Shown piece by piece: positions 1 through 7,131 of a DNA stretch of 7,914 bases. This DNA is from an uncultured Clostridia bacterium. Its GTDB lineage: Bacteria > Bacillota > Clostridia > Christensenellales > QALW01. The stretch is from the NCBI GenBank assembly GCA_900550765.1, contig URTC01000067.1, forward strand, positions 1-7,914, read 5' to 3'. The notes beneath the pieces were generated by a model. The model searched no databases, was not told the origin of the DNA, and saw only the letters and a program-made list of their open reading frames with translations. A program made the translations under genes and the position numbers. How positions within the stretch are numbered: position 1 is the first letter of the stretch; every line of letters begins with the position of its first letter.

Positions 1-1915
1 GCACCAGCTTGATTTCACTTGTGCCGGTGTTATGGATCTTCACAGTCATTTTACCATTCTTCAGATGACCCGCAAACTTATCAAATTTTACATAGACGCC
101 TGCGCCTTCCTCTGCAGAGGTCACCTTAACGGTCACGCCCTGTACTTCCGTTACTTCCTCGTCCCCGCCGCCGGGCTGATCGGTTCCTCCGGCAGCTGGT
201 GTAATCGTTACTTCATCTACATAATAGGGAAAAAGTTGCTTGGAAGCGTATGCTGATCCGCTACCGGATCCATCCAATCGAAGAACCAACTGATATGCCT
301 TTGCACTGCCGGCATCATACAAAGCTTTTACGGTTTTCAGATAATCTTCGGTAACCGTCAGCTTCACCTCATATTGTTTCCACTGGTCAGTAAGCTCTAC
401 CATTTGCTTAGTCGAAAGCCAGCTATCCACCGGTCTCCCCTCATCGGGCGCCGCCCCCTTATGCTCCTGTGAGTTCAGAATGAACTGGAATTTAGCATTC
501 TCCGGAGCAGGGCTATCTGTTTTAGCCCAGAAGGTAATCGTATATTCTCCTGCGCCTGCGCCCTGATAACCGTTTGCCTCATCCTGAATAATAGCAGCGC
601 CTAAATCAAAAGCAATGGAACCATATATATGACTGGTAGGCGTATACTTCACAGCATGCGCCGTACCGTTGGCACCGCCGGAAACCTGCTCAATGCTACC
701 GGCAGAAAACACGCCCCAGCCGGTAGTGCCGTCTTCCGCGTTGCCGTTTACAACTTCAGCATAAGCCGCATCCGGTGTCCACAGGTCGTTTACGCTTTCA
801 GGCAAATCTGCTTTTTTTACTACTTCTGCGGTATACCCATTACCATTAGGGATATTGGCCGCCTGGTCATTTCCGCTTACATATAAAACCGTGCCTTTGG
901 GAAGAGGCGCGCCATCTCCTGCCTGAGTGGAAACATCGATTCTGATAAAGGCGTCGGCATACGTATACGTTTTTCCTTTAATCTCTTTACTCGCCGGAAC
1001 ATTGGCCGCCAGTTCAACGCTCTTGCCGGCAGGCACCAGCTGATATTCTGCGGCAGCCAATGTCTCCCAGGAATCTCCCGAATCTCCCGTATGGAGAACG
1101 CTGGGTTTAAGGCGGGCATAGATATCCGCATCGGATGCATTGGATAAAACCACCCTTGCTGCAACGGTATCGCCGCTGGCCTCAGGAATAAAGCCCGTAG
1201 TCGTAGTACTGGCTATGAAGGTCATCGTATTTTCCTGCGTAGCGGTTACCTTAACGCCGTCATATTTGATAAATGCAACGGAAACATCATCCACTAAAAG
1301 AGTAACCGGTGTAGCCTCCGCTGCTCCTTGAATAGAATCCATACAAAGATTCAAATAAGCGTCATCCGCCCACAGCTCCAGATCCGCGGCTTTGACACAA
1401 ATGACTCCTGTCAGGGTATGCCAAGTATTATATTGGGGACCCGCGCTGGAGAATGCTTTATAGATATTTCCATCCGCTGCTTTTGTAACAAAGGAAAACT
1501 CCTTATTGCTACGCAGAACCATTCTGGCAAGACCTTTCGCGGCATCCGCTGTTCCCGCGTCCGCTTGTACGTAAACTCTCATGGAGATTTCAACATACAC
1601 ATCGGTCAGATCTGCTGCTTCCATCGCGTTTTTGATGGTTGAAGCGACATTGAGCTTTGGAGATTCCCAACCTCTCTTTGTAACGCTCTGCAGAACCTTA
1701 TTCCCGGCCTCCGCAGGATCGTCAGCAATTGCAAGCGTCGGAGTATTGCCTTGTTTGCTCCAAACGGAAGGAACTTCCGTCTGTCCGGTAAAGGTAGACT
1801 CCGCTTCGCCAAGAAGATTCTTGCCATACACAGAATCTTCCGCAAAAACTGTGATCATGGAAAAGCAGGAGATCACAACTGCCAATGCAAGAATCACGCT
1901 TAAAGCTTTTTTCAT
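1..1915 (-). CDS. Secreted multi-domain carbohydrate-binding protein, N-terminal part (partial)
   Basis: The frame is open for 638 codons from ATG at 1915 to the left edge, so the C-terminus is missing. Residues 1-25 form a typical Sec signal peptide: MKK, a hydrophobic core, then a probable cut after VFA before Glu26-Asp. Residues about 33-219 and 388-573 look like two jelly-roll modules of the CBM_4_9 type. Each opens with an NLLGEAE- or NGNAEDG-like start, has internal Trp strands, and ends in a VDD/VDE strand (LLVDDVSVAF; YYVDEVTITP). The second is followed by a Gly/Pro/Asp-rich linker at about 574-592. Residues 220-340 and from 593 onward look like a second, different beta-sandwich repeat. 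No catalytic domain is visible in the retained part; one, or more binding modules or a cell-wall anchor, may lie beyond the edge. The start is chosen because AGGAGG lies 8 bases upstream. The family is a pattern call; the ligand is unknown but probably a plant or host polysaccharide. Confidence 0.85.
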   Translation of the reverse strand, partial: MKKALSVILALAVVISCFSMITVFAEDSVYGKNLLGEAESTFTGQTEVPSVWSKQGNTPTLAIADDPAEAGNKVLQSVTKRGWESPKLNVASTIKNAMEAADLTDVYVEISMRVYVQADAGTADAAKGLARMVLRSNKEFSFVTKAADGNIYKAFSSAGPQYNTWHTLTGVICVKAADLELWADDAYLNLCMDSIQGAAEATPVTLLVDDVSVAFIKYDGVKVTATQENTMTFIASTTTTGFIPEASGDTVAARVVLSNASDADIYARLKPSVLHTGDSGDSWETLAAAEYQLVPAGKSVELAANVPASKEIKGKTYTYADAFIRIDVSTQAGDGAPLPKGTVLYVSGNDQAANIPNGNGYTAEVVKKADLPESVNDLWTPDAAYAEVVNGNAEDGTTGWGVFSAGSIEQVSGGANGTAHAVKYTPTSHIYGSIAFDLGAAIIQDEANGYQGAGAGEYTITFWAKTDSPAPENAKFQFILNSQEHKGAAPDEGRPVDSWLSTKQMVELTDQWKQYEVKLTVTEDYLKTVKALYDAGSAKAYQLVLRLDGSGSGSAYASKQLFPYYVDEVTITPAAGGTDQPGGGDEEVTEVQGVTVKVTSAEEGAGVYVKFDKFAGHLKNGKMTVKIHNTGTSEIKLV

Positions 1916-1923
1916 TCTTTTTT

Positions 1924-1929
1924 CCTCCT
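1924..1929 (-). promoter_or_regulatory. Ribosome binding site AGGAGG
   Basis: The minus strand reads AGGAGG 8 bases before ATG 1915. The hydrophobic signal sequence follows directly, which fixes the start of the secreted protein. Confidence 0.85.
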
Positions 1930-1950
1930 ATTTATTTTTGATTTACCTAT

Positions 1951-1979
1951 ATCATACCTCTTTTTCAACACAAAGTCAA
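1951..1979 (-). promoter_or_regulatory. Sigma-A promoter of the secreted CBM protein
   Basis: Read on the minus strand, TTGACT (1974-1979) is followed by exactly 17 bases and TATGAT (1951-1956). Transcription would start near 1944, giving a leader of about 29 bases before ATG 1915. This is a near-consensus vegetative promoter. Confidence 0.75.
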
Positions 1980-2227
1980 TATAATTTATTAAAAAAATTT
2001 TAATATTTACATGGTAATTATCTGTATTTTTAGAGGTTTTTGGAATCTAAAATCACAAATTTCTTTTCTTATATTCAACGCCCGCCCAAAATCTTTTTGC
2101 TTAAAAGCTGCCAAAAAAGAATTGTATACAAAATCTAAAGTGCCGCGCTCTAATCTCACACAAGCCGATTTCCTCTGCTAGAGAAGCCGAAGAGAATTTT
2201 TATAGGTCTATACGGACTTTCCCATAC
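1980..2227. other. AT-rich non-coding interval
   Basis: This stretch lies between the promoter of the secreted protein and the terminator of the acyltransferase-like gene. I find no reading frame with a ribosome site on either strand and no clear terminator. It is AT-rich near 1980-2060. The only distinct pattern is the 10-base palindrome at 2122-2131, listed separately. Confidence 0.6.
2122..2131. promoter_or_regulatory. Candidate operator palindrome TTGTATACAA
   Basis: This is a perfect 10-base inverted repeat. The same core occurs in the Bacillus subtilis gluconate operator bound by GntR (from memory), and related TTGTATATACAA sites are used by TreR. It lies about 140 bases upstream of the -35 box of the secreted protein, far for a classic repressor site. 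Ten bases in AT-rich DNA can arise by chance. Confidence 0.25.
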
Positions 2228-2261
2228 AAAAAAGCATTCTGCAGCGTTACAGAATGCTTTT
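2228..2261 (-). terminator. Intrinsic terminator of the acyltransferase-like gene
   Basis: AAAAGCATTCTG (2230-2241) pairs perfectly with CAGAATGCTTTT (2250-2261) around an 8-base loop. On the minus strand the stem is followed by a run of six T (2228-2233). It begins 6 bases after the TAA stop at 2268-2270. Confidence 0.9.
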
Positions 2262-2267
2262 GTCTTC

Positions 2268-3146
2268 TTATGCAATATCTTCGATGACCCGCTCCGGCGG
2301 GGTATCCAGCTTAGTGGGAACATGAAACAGCTTTTCCAGGCTTTTAAAGGCACTGGCCATATAATGGCCGTCAGTAATCCGCTCATCGGTAACAACGGTA
2401 TAGTCTACGACTGTGCGCTTGCATACATTTCCCTCCTCGGTAAGGGCAAGCTCGCGGCGCTTAGCACCGAAAGTGATAAATACCGGTGTATTGCCGAAGT
2501 TATATAAATGGTGATAAATCGGCGGAATTCCCAATGAACCCAGGTTGGATACAAAAATACTGGAGTGGAACGGAGACGCTTCGTTGATTACCTTCGGCAT
2601 CAGACCGAAATAATCCAGCAGCTGCATCAGGCCGACGAACAGGCGCAGGAAAATAGCCGGCAGAATATTGATAGCCCGGGCCACAAAGTCAAGATTGGTG
2701 GTATCCCCTTTTTTACGGGCGATATCGATAGCCTCCTCCATACGGCGGTAAACATCTTCAGCGGTATCGGTAGGCTGAAAGCGCACCTTAATAGCAGTTT
2801 CCTGGGCATTGAGCTTCATTTCTTTTTTGACCATCATGCTTAAAACAATCTCATTGCGGCTGAAAATGCGCTGTCCGGCAATAAAACGGTTGATGGCGGG
2901 TTTTTGGGATACCATGCGCACGTAGGCCGCTACGATCAGATGCATAAAGCCAAAACCGGAAAGTCCCTGTTCGCGCTTTTCTTTGATATACGTTTCAATA
3001 TCATCGTAATCAATACTGGCCTTGAAATAGTTTTGCGCATCGCTGCGGGTTTTCATAATGAACGGAGAAACATAATTCATCGGCGGCAATGAACGGATTT
3101 TACGGCCGTCCCTGCGATCCCCCAGCCGACGTTTTCTTTTTGCCAT
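2268..3146 (-). CDS. Stand-alone E2-like (2-oxoacid dehydrogenase acyltransferase fold) protein, catalytic His replaced
   Basis: The protein has 292 residues. Its C-terminal half matches the catalytic-domain pattern of dihydrolipoyl acyltransferases and chloramphenicol acetyltransferase: SIFVSNLGSLG (about 197-206) corresponds to the E2 SNLG strand, and VVTDERITDGHYMASAF (251-267) to the DHRxxDG active-site strand. The usual catalytic His is Glu255, while Asp259-Gly260 are kept. There is no lipoyl domain and no peripheral-subunit binding domain. The N-terminus is very basic (MAKRKRRLGDRRDGRK), and a hydrophobic stretch lies at about 161-183. No E1 or E3 genes are nearby, so a place in a dehydrogenase complex is unlikely. 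Known family function covers acyl transfer from CoA or lipoyl groups; loss of the His makes activity doubtful, so a non-enzymatic or altered role is possible. AGGAGG lies 8 bases before ATG 3146, and a terminator follows, so it is probably transcribed alone. Confidence 0.8.
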   Translation of the reverse strand: MAKRKRRLGDRRDGRKIRSLPPMNYVSPFIMKTRSDAQNYFKASIDYDDIETYIKEKREQGLSGFGFMHLIVAAYVRMVSQKPAINRFIAGQRIFSRNEIVLSMMVKKEMKLNAQETAIKVRFQPTDTAEDVYRRMEEAIDIARKKGDTTNLDFVARAINILPAIFLRLFVGLMQLLDYFGLMPKVINEASPFHSSIFVSNLGSLGIPPIYHHLYNFGNTPVFITFGAKRRELALTEEGNVCKRTVVDYTVVTDERITDGHYMASAFKSLEKLFHVPTKLDTPPERVIEDIA

Positions 3147-3154
3147 AGAAAGGG

Positions 3155-3160
3155 CCTCCT
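3155..3160 (-). promoter_or_regulatory. Ribosome binding site AGGAGG
   Basis: The minus strand reads AGGAGG 8 bases upstream of ATG 3146. It supports that codon as the start of the E2-like protein and hence the basic N-terminus. Confidence 0.85.
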
Positions 3161-3194
3161 AAAAATAAAAATGATATCAAATAATGACAGCACT

Positions 3195-3203
3195 ATTTTA
3201 GCA
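3195..3203 (-). promoter_or_regulatory. Possible extended -10 promoter of the E2-like gene
   Basis: The minus strand reads TGC TAAAAT, an extended -10 box, about 50 bases before ATG 3146. No recognisable -35 box lies 16-18 bases upstream, so the call rests on the -10 alone. Confidence 0.35.
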
Positions 3204-3239
3204 GAAAAAACGCACTTTGGCGAGTTTTATTTTAATTTA

Positions 3240-3268
3240 TTGATAGGAAATATGTTTTATGCTATAAT
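3240..3268 (+). promoter_or_regulatory. Sigma-A promoter of the glycoside phosphorylase gene
   Basis: TTGATA (3240-3245), a 17-base spacer, and TATAAT (3263-3268) preceded by TGC form a strong extended -10 promoter. The start of transcription is expected near 3275, giving a leader of about 30 bases. The 159-base gap to the divergent E2-like gene leaves little room for further sites, and I see no clear operator palindrome in it. Confidence 0.8.
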
Positions 3269-3293
3269 GAAGCCATAAAACCAAAGTTTGAAA

Positions 3294-3299
3294 AAGGAG
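3294..3299 (+). promoter_or_regulatory. Ribosome binding site AAGGAG, decides the phosphorylase start
   Basis: AAGGAG ends 6 bases before ATG 3306. An in-frame TTG at 3288 would place this site inside the coding region, so the shorter start is preferred. Confidence 0.8.
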
Positions 3300-3305
3300 A
3301 AGAAT

Positions 3306-5579
3306 ATGTTAAAAAATCCATATGGGGACTTTACGCAGGAAGGAAGCGCATTTCAAATCCGGACACCGGATATTCCCCGTAATTGGTATAATTATCTTTG
3401 GAATGATAATTATATTACGTTTGTTTCGCAGACCGGGGCAGGGGAAGGTTTTTTGCAGGATTCACTGGGGCGGCGCATCGGCCTGATATCCGACCGAGGC
3501 GTCTACCTTACGGAGGGCGGTGCACATTGGGGAATCAGCGGCCTCCCGGTAAAAGAGAAAAGAGAAGACTTTTCCTGCGTACACGATCTGGGAAATACAG
3601 TAATCACGGTAAAAAACCGAGGAATCACTTCAAAGCTCTGCTTTTTTGTACCCAACAGTGAAAGCTGCGAGCTTTGGCGGCTGAAAATAAAAAATGAAAC
3701 AGAACAAAAACGCACGGTAACCGTATTGGGATATGCCGGTACGGCGATAGACGGTCCGTATGTGCGCCAGGGCTATAATCTTTCACAGGCGGAGTTTGAT
3801 CCGAAGCTAAACGGCGTTATCAGCAAAAATTATTGCGATTTTTTCGGCAAGCATAATATTCCTTACTATAGCTTTATGGCACTTTCAGAAAAAGCGGATG
3901 GGTTTGATGCCTCAGTCAATGCCTTTCTCGGGCCGTATGGCTCTTTGGCATATCCTTTGGCCTTAGAACGGGGCGGCTGCTCCAACACGGCCGGTAATGC
4001 CGAAAAACTGGCGTTTGCTTTGGAGAAAAAGATCGAACTGGCCCCCTATGAAGAAAGGGAATTGATTTTTATCTGTGCTATCGCCTTTACGCAGGAGGAG
4101 GCCGAGGAGATCAAATGCCGCTACAGCGTGCCGGAAAACGTAGCGGAAGAGCTAAACCTGGTAAAGAATAAATTTGCCCGTCAGATTGACGGCGCAGTCA
4201 TCGATACGCCGGATCCGGAGCTGAACCTTCTGTTTTCCTGGCTGAAGCATCAGGCAAATATGGGATCCAGATGGGCGCGTGTGCGGCATAACGGCTATCG
4301 GGATATGAACAGCGACTGCGAATGCCTGGCCGCAGTAAATCCTTCTCTGGTGCTGGAACGATTCAAGCGGGTGCTTACGTATCAATATGCCAACGGTTAT
4401 GCGCCCCGTACGATCCGCGGCGGTGCGATCTGCGATAATCAGTTTGCCGACAATATGGTGTGGATTCCTTTCACCGCCAGCGCCATTTTAAAAGAGCTGG
4501 GCGATAAAAAAATGATGGATATTCCCGTACCGTTTAATGACGGAACCGTAGGATCAATTTATGAGCATGTGCGCCGCAGCGTTGAATTTTTGTATAACTT
4601 CCGCGGATATCATGATCTGATCCGCATTTGGGGCGGTGATTGGAACGACTGTATGAATCAAGCCGGACTGCAGGGAAAAGGGGTAAGCGTATGGCTGAGC
4701 ATTGCCTGGTACCGTGCAAACCGCATGTTCGGTGAAATTGCCCGCATCTGCGGACGAGAAGAGGATGCGCGGCTGGCCGCAACCCGCGGTGAGGAACTGC
4801 GGAATTTGGTAGAAAAATACGGCTGGGACGGAGAATATTACCTTTGCGCCTACAGCGACGATGGCAGTAAGATCGGTTCCCGGGAATGCAGGGAAGGAAA
4901 AATGTTTTTGATTCCGCAGCTGTGGGCGGTCTTTTCCGGTATTTCTAAAAACGGCCGAGAGATTCAGGCTATGGATGCGGTGGAAAAATATCTTTCTTCC
5001 CCGCTGGGAACACTCATTTCCATTCCTCCCTATACGGAATACGATGAGCATATCGGGGTGATCACGCTGAAGCCGGCGGGCGTTCACGAAAACGGCGGAG
5101 TATATCTGCACACGATCGCCTGGAAAATTGCCGCCGACGCTATGCTGAAACGGGCAGAGAATGTGGAAAAAGATCTGATGACGATCCTTCCCTTCCGCAA
5201 TCCGATTGTACAAAATCGAGCGGAGCCGTATATCTTATGTAATTCTTATTTTGGGCAGCAGACCGGTTACCGGTACGGTACTCCCGGACAAAGCTGGCGT
5301 ACCGCTGCGGGACCGTGGCTGGAAAAGGCATTGATCAGCTATGTATTCGGCTTAATGCCGGAGATGAAAGGACTGCGCGTAGCACCCTGCCTGCCGCCTT
5401 CATGGAAAAGATGCGCCATTACAAAAAAGTTCAGAAGCGCCGTATATCATATTCAATATGAAAATAACGGAACCGAAATTTCGGAAATTTGGGTCAATGG
5501 TGAAAAGATCAGCGGAAATCTGCTTCCCTTTGAAGAAAAAACCGTTTTTGAAGTAACCGTAAAAACACAGAAGACATAA
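3306..5579 (+). CDS. GH94-type glycoside phosphorylase (cellobiose phosphorylase-like)
   Basis: This 757-residue protein has no signal peptide and should be cytoplasmic. Known GH94 enzymes split beta-linked disaccharides or short oligosaccharides with phosphate to give glucose-1-phosphate (or GlcNAc-1-phosphate), saving ATP. The layout fits: an N-terminal beta-sandwich (about 1-260), a helical barrel (about 300-690) and a short C-terminal beta region. GYRDMNSD (330-337) matches the family GYRD segment. GGDWND (443-448) is the family segment holding the catalytic acid, Asp445 or Asp448. ENGGVYLH with His602 and SWRTAAGPW with Thr666 match the phosphate-binding His and Thr regions. GLRVAPCLPPSW is the usual C-terminal signature. 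It is somewhat shorter than classical cellobiose phosphorylases (about 800-820). FADNMVW stands where many members read SDDHLW, so acceptor specificity may differ and cannot be assigned. An upstream TTG (3288) is rejected because AAGGAG (3294-3299) sits 6 bases before ATG 3306. It has its own promoter. Confidence 0.85.
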   Translation: MLKNPYGDFTQEGSAFQIRTPDIPRNWYNYLWNDNYITFVSQTGAGEGFLQDSLGRRIGLISDRGVYLTEGGAHWGISGLPVKEKREDFSCVHDLGNTVITVKNRGITSKLCFFVPNSESCELWRLKIKNETEQKRTVTVLGYAGTAIDGPYVRQGYNLSQAEFDPKLNGVISKNYCDFFGKHNIPYYSFMALSEKADGFDASVNAFLGPYGSLAYPLALERGGCSNTAGNAEKLAFALEKKIELAPYEERELIFICAIAFTQEEAEEIKCRYSVPENVAEELNLVKNKFARQIDGAVIDTPDPELNLLFSWLKHQANMGSRWARVRHNGYRDMNSDCECLAAVNPSLVLERFKRVLTYQYANGYAPRTIRGGAICDNQFADNMVWIPFTASAILKELGDKKMMDIPVPFNDGTVGSIYEHVRRSVEFLYNFRGYHDLIRIWGGDWNDCMNQAGLQGKGVSVWLSIAWYRANRMFGEIARICGREEDARLAATRGEELRNLVEKYGWDGEYYLCAYSDDGSKIGSRECREGKMFLIPQLWAVFSGISKNGREIQAMDAVEKYLSSPLGTLISIPPYTEYDEHIGVITLKPAGVHENGGVYLHTIAWKIAADAMLKRAENVEKDLMTILPFRNPIVQNRAEPYILCNSYFGQQTGYRYGTPGQSWRTAAGPWLEKALISYVFGLMPEMKGLRVAPCLPPSWKRCAITKKFRSAVYHIQYENNGTEISEIWVNGEKISGNLLPFEEKTVFEVTVKTQKT

Positions 5580-5647
5580 AAAATAAAACCAAAGATTTTT
5601 TACTTCTTTTTTAAAAAATAATCGCATAAATTCCAAACGGGTGATGC

Positions 5648-5758
5648 ATTACGGATATTGTCTTGGGATTCTTAATTGGGGTTTGGAGTTTATATTCTTT
5701 AAAAAATTTCAAATGCTGCGGCGACTGTACCCAATGCAGAAAATGCCGCCGAAAATAG
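5648..5758 (+). CDS. Possible tiny Cys-rich membrane peptide; start codon unclear, perhaps decayed
   Basis: An in-frame stretch of 36 codons after TGA 5642 reads ITDIVLGFLIGVWSLYS then a polar tail KNFKCCGDCTQCRKCRRK and TAG. It is one hydrophobic segment (about residues 4-18) followed by Cys at 23, 24, 27, 30 and 33, that is CCxxCxxCxxC with basic flanks. This layout resembles the small FeoB-associated Cys-rich membrane proteins of Firmicutes, though no feoB is in the window. There is no ATG or GTG in frame; the first plausible codon is ATT 5648, or TTG 5663 inside the hydrophobic segment. ATG 5644 lies just upstream but one base out of phase: without C5647 it would read M-ITDIVLG. No good ribosome site is seen. 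The stop lies inside the left arm of the terminator, as expected of a gene end. It could be a rare-start gene, a frameshifted remnant, or chance. Confidence 0.4.
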   Translation: MTDIVLGFLIGVWSLYSLKNFKCCGDCTQCRKCRRK

Positions 5759-5789
5759 GGCCTCTGCTTTTATGCAGAGGCTTTATTTT
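5752..5789 (+). terminator. Strong intrinsic terminator, possibly bidirectional
   Basis: GCCTCTGC (5760-5767) and GCAGAGGC (5774-5781) pair around TTTTAT. The stem extends outward through two G-T wobbles to AAAATA/TATTTT, giving 16 pairs in all. The right arm is T-rich (TTTATTTT). It ends the transcript from the phosphorylase gene and the possible Cys-rich peptide; the A-rich left arm could also serve the other strand. Confidence 0.85.
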
Positions 5790-5812
5790 GATTAGACCGC
5801 ACGGTATAAAAA

Positions 5813-5821
5813 TGTTATAAT
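5813..5821 (+). promoter_or_regulatory. Extended -10 promoter of the alcohol dehydrogenase gene
   Basis: TGT TATAAT is a perfect extended -10 box. The hexamer 17 bases upstream (TTAGAC at 5793-5798) is a poor -35, which extended -10 promoters tolerate. Transcription should begin near 5828, leaving a leader of about 49 bases. Confidence 0.6.
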
Positions 5822-5876
5822 AAATAAAAAATAATCGATATGGGCTGTATCCCTGCTTATTTTGGAGAAATGTACG

Positions 5877-7022
5877 ATGAAAAAATTTGAAGTTGTAACA
5901 GATATTTATTTTGGTGAAAACGCATTGAATCGGCTTAAAGAGCTTTCCTATCAGCGGGTATTTATTATATCAGATCCCTTTGTTGTGGAAAGCGGGCTGC
6001 TCCGCAATGTTACCCGGCCGCTGGATCAGGCCGGGATCTCCTATGAACTGTATACCGATGTAGTGGCTGATCCTACGGTGGAAAAAGTGATCTCAGGTAT
6101 TACCGCGGTATTAAAAGCTGATCCCGAGTGCATCATCGCCGTAGGCGGCGGTTCAGCTATGGATTTAGCTAAATCTATCCGCAAAATTGCGGGGCAGATG
6201 CAGCCGGATTTCAAGCCTTGTTTAATTGCCATTCCCACTACCAGCGGCACCGGCAGCGAGGTGACCTCGTTTTCCGTGATTACCGATAGCCAAACGCACA
6301 GCAAAATTCCGCTGGCTTCCCGGGATATGACGCCGGATGAAGCAATTCTGGATGAGGTTTTGGTAAAGAGCGTACCCGCCAGCGTTACAGCCGATACGGG
6401 CATGGACGTGCTTACGCATGCGATTGAGGCGTATGTAAGCATCAATAACAATGAATTTTCCGGCGCTTTAGCAGAAAAAGCCGTGGAAATCTGCGGCCAA
6501 TTCCTTTACCGTTCTTATTCAGACAACAATGATGCTCATGCGCGCCGCAAAATGCATATTGCTGCGTGCTTGGCGGGTCTGGCCTTTAATTCTGCTTCCT
6601 TAGGGCTGAACCACGGTATGGCTCATCAGCTGGGTGCAGTGTTCCATATTCCCCACGGGCGGGCAAATGCTATGCTGCTTCCCTGCATTATTGAATATAA
6701 CAGCAGCATCAATAAGCTCTCCAAAAGTAAAGAAAACTATGACCAATGTGTAAGAAAATATTGCAATATTGCACGGATGCTGGGGCTTCACAGCATCAAC
6801 GAAGTGATGACGATTCATTCCCTATGCAATTATGTACGCTTTATTTCTGAAGAGATGTGCATTCCCATGCATTTAAGTGAGATCCTCAGTATTTCAAAGG
6901 AAGAATATGAAAGCCATTTAGGCGCTATGGCGGATGCGGCGCTGAAAGACGGCTGTACGGCCACTAACCCGCGGATTCCCACCAAGGATGACGTGATTGA
7001 GTTGTATAGAAAAATATGGTAA
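5877..7022 (+). CDS. Iron-containing alcohol dehydrogenase (group III, EutG/PduQ/FucO-like)
   Basis: This 381-residue protein has the full length of the family. Known members reduce aldehydes to alcohols, or the reverse, with NAD(H) or NADP(H) in the cytoplasm. The N-terminal dinucleotide domain carries GGGS at 90-93 followed by AMDLAKSI, and PTTSGTGSEVT at 120-130. The C-terminal helical domain holds the metal site: Asp177 and His181 in GMDVLTHAIEAY, His246 in NHGMAH and His260 in HIPHGRAN. The 14-residue step between the last two equals that in FucO, and His250 matches the extra conserved active-site His. All ligands are present, so it should be active. The likely role is fermentative redox balance; the natural aldehyde cannot be told from sequence. 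No microcompartment genes are nearby, so a true Pdu or Eut role is not supported. GGAG at 5864-5867 lies 9 bases before ATG 5877, so the in-frame TTG at 5862 is rejected. It is a single-gene unit with its own terminator. Confidence 0.92.
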   Translation: MKKFEVVTDIYFGENALNRLKELSYQRVFIISDPFVVESGLLRNVTRPLDQAGISYELYTDVVADPTVEKVISGITAVLKADPECIIAVGGGSAMDLAKSIRKIAGQMQPDFKPCLIAIPTTSGTGSEVTSFSVITDSQTHSKIPLASRDMTPDEAILDEVLVKSVPASVTADTGMDVLTHAIEAYVSINNNEFSGALAEKAVEICGQFLYRSYSDNNDAHARRKMHIAACLAGLAFNSASLGLNHGMAHQLGAVFHIPHGRANAMLLPCIIEYNSSINKLSKSKENYDQCVRKYCNIARMLGLHSINEVMTIHSLCNYVRFISEEMCIPMHLSEILSISKEEYESHLGAMADAALKDGCTATNPRIPTKDDVIELYRKIW

Positions 7023-7050
7023 ACACCAGCGGATACGCTGCCAGAAGGAA

Positions 7051-7091
7051 AAAACCGGCTTCAAAAGCTTGCTTTTGAGTCGGTTTTGTTT
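7051..7091 (+). terminator. Intrinsic terminator of the alcohol dehydrogenase gene
   Basis: AAAACCGGCTTCAAAAG (7051-7067) pairs with CTTTTGAGTCGGTTTT (7072-7087), with one mismatch and one bulge, around CTTG. It is followed by TGTTTTAT. A small hairpin, CAGCG-GATA-CGCTG (7027-7040), sits between the stop and this stem. Confidence 0.85.
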
Positions 7092-7097
7092 TATAAT
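7069..7097 (+). promoter_or_regulatory. Possible promoter overlapping the terminator, for the BFD-DUF896 pair
   Basis: TTGCTT (7069-7074), 17 bases, then a perfect TATAAT (7092-7097). The -35 matches only TTG, and the site overlaps the right arm of the terminator. It would give a leader of about 155 bases before ATG 7260. It is the best candidate I see for this pair. Confidence 0.4.
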
Positions 7098-7131
7098 AAA
7101 AATTAAGTTTGCATCTGGATCGTATCAGATA

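Noticed and set aside
1581..2003. Plus-strand 140-codon open frame
   Set aside because: It lies over the secreted protein's signal region and promoter on the other strand, has no ribosome site, and its protein shows no recognisable family pattern.
3288..3305. Upstream TTG start for the phosphorylase
   Set aside because: It would place the AAGGAG ribosome site inside the coding region; ATG 3306 has ideal spacing.
4554..5213. Minus-strand 219-codon open frame inside the phosphorylase gene
   Set aside because: It is a shadow of the GH94 gene, whose motifs lie in the plus frame; no ribosome site or family pattern is seen.
5644..5820. 58-codon frame from ATG 5644 through the terminator
   Set aside because: It reads through the terminator hairpin, has no ribosome site at a usable distance, and its product has no recognisable pattern; the adjacent frame carries the hydrophobic and Cys-rich layout.
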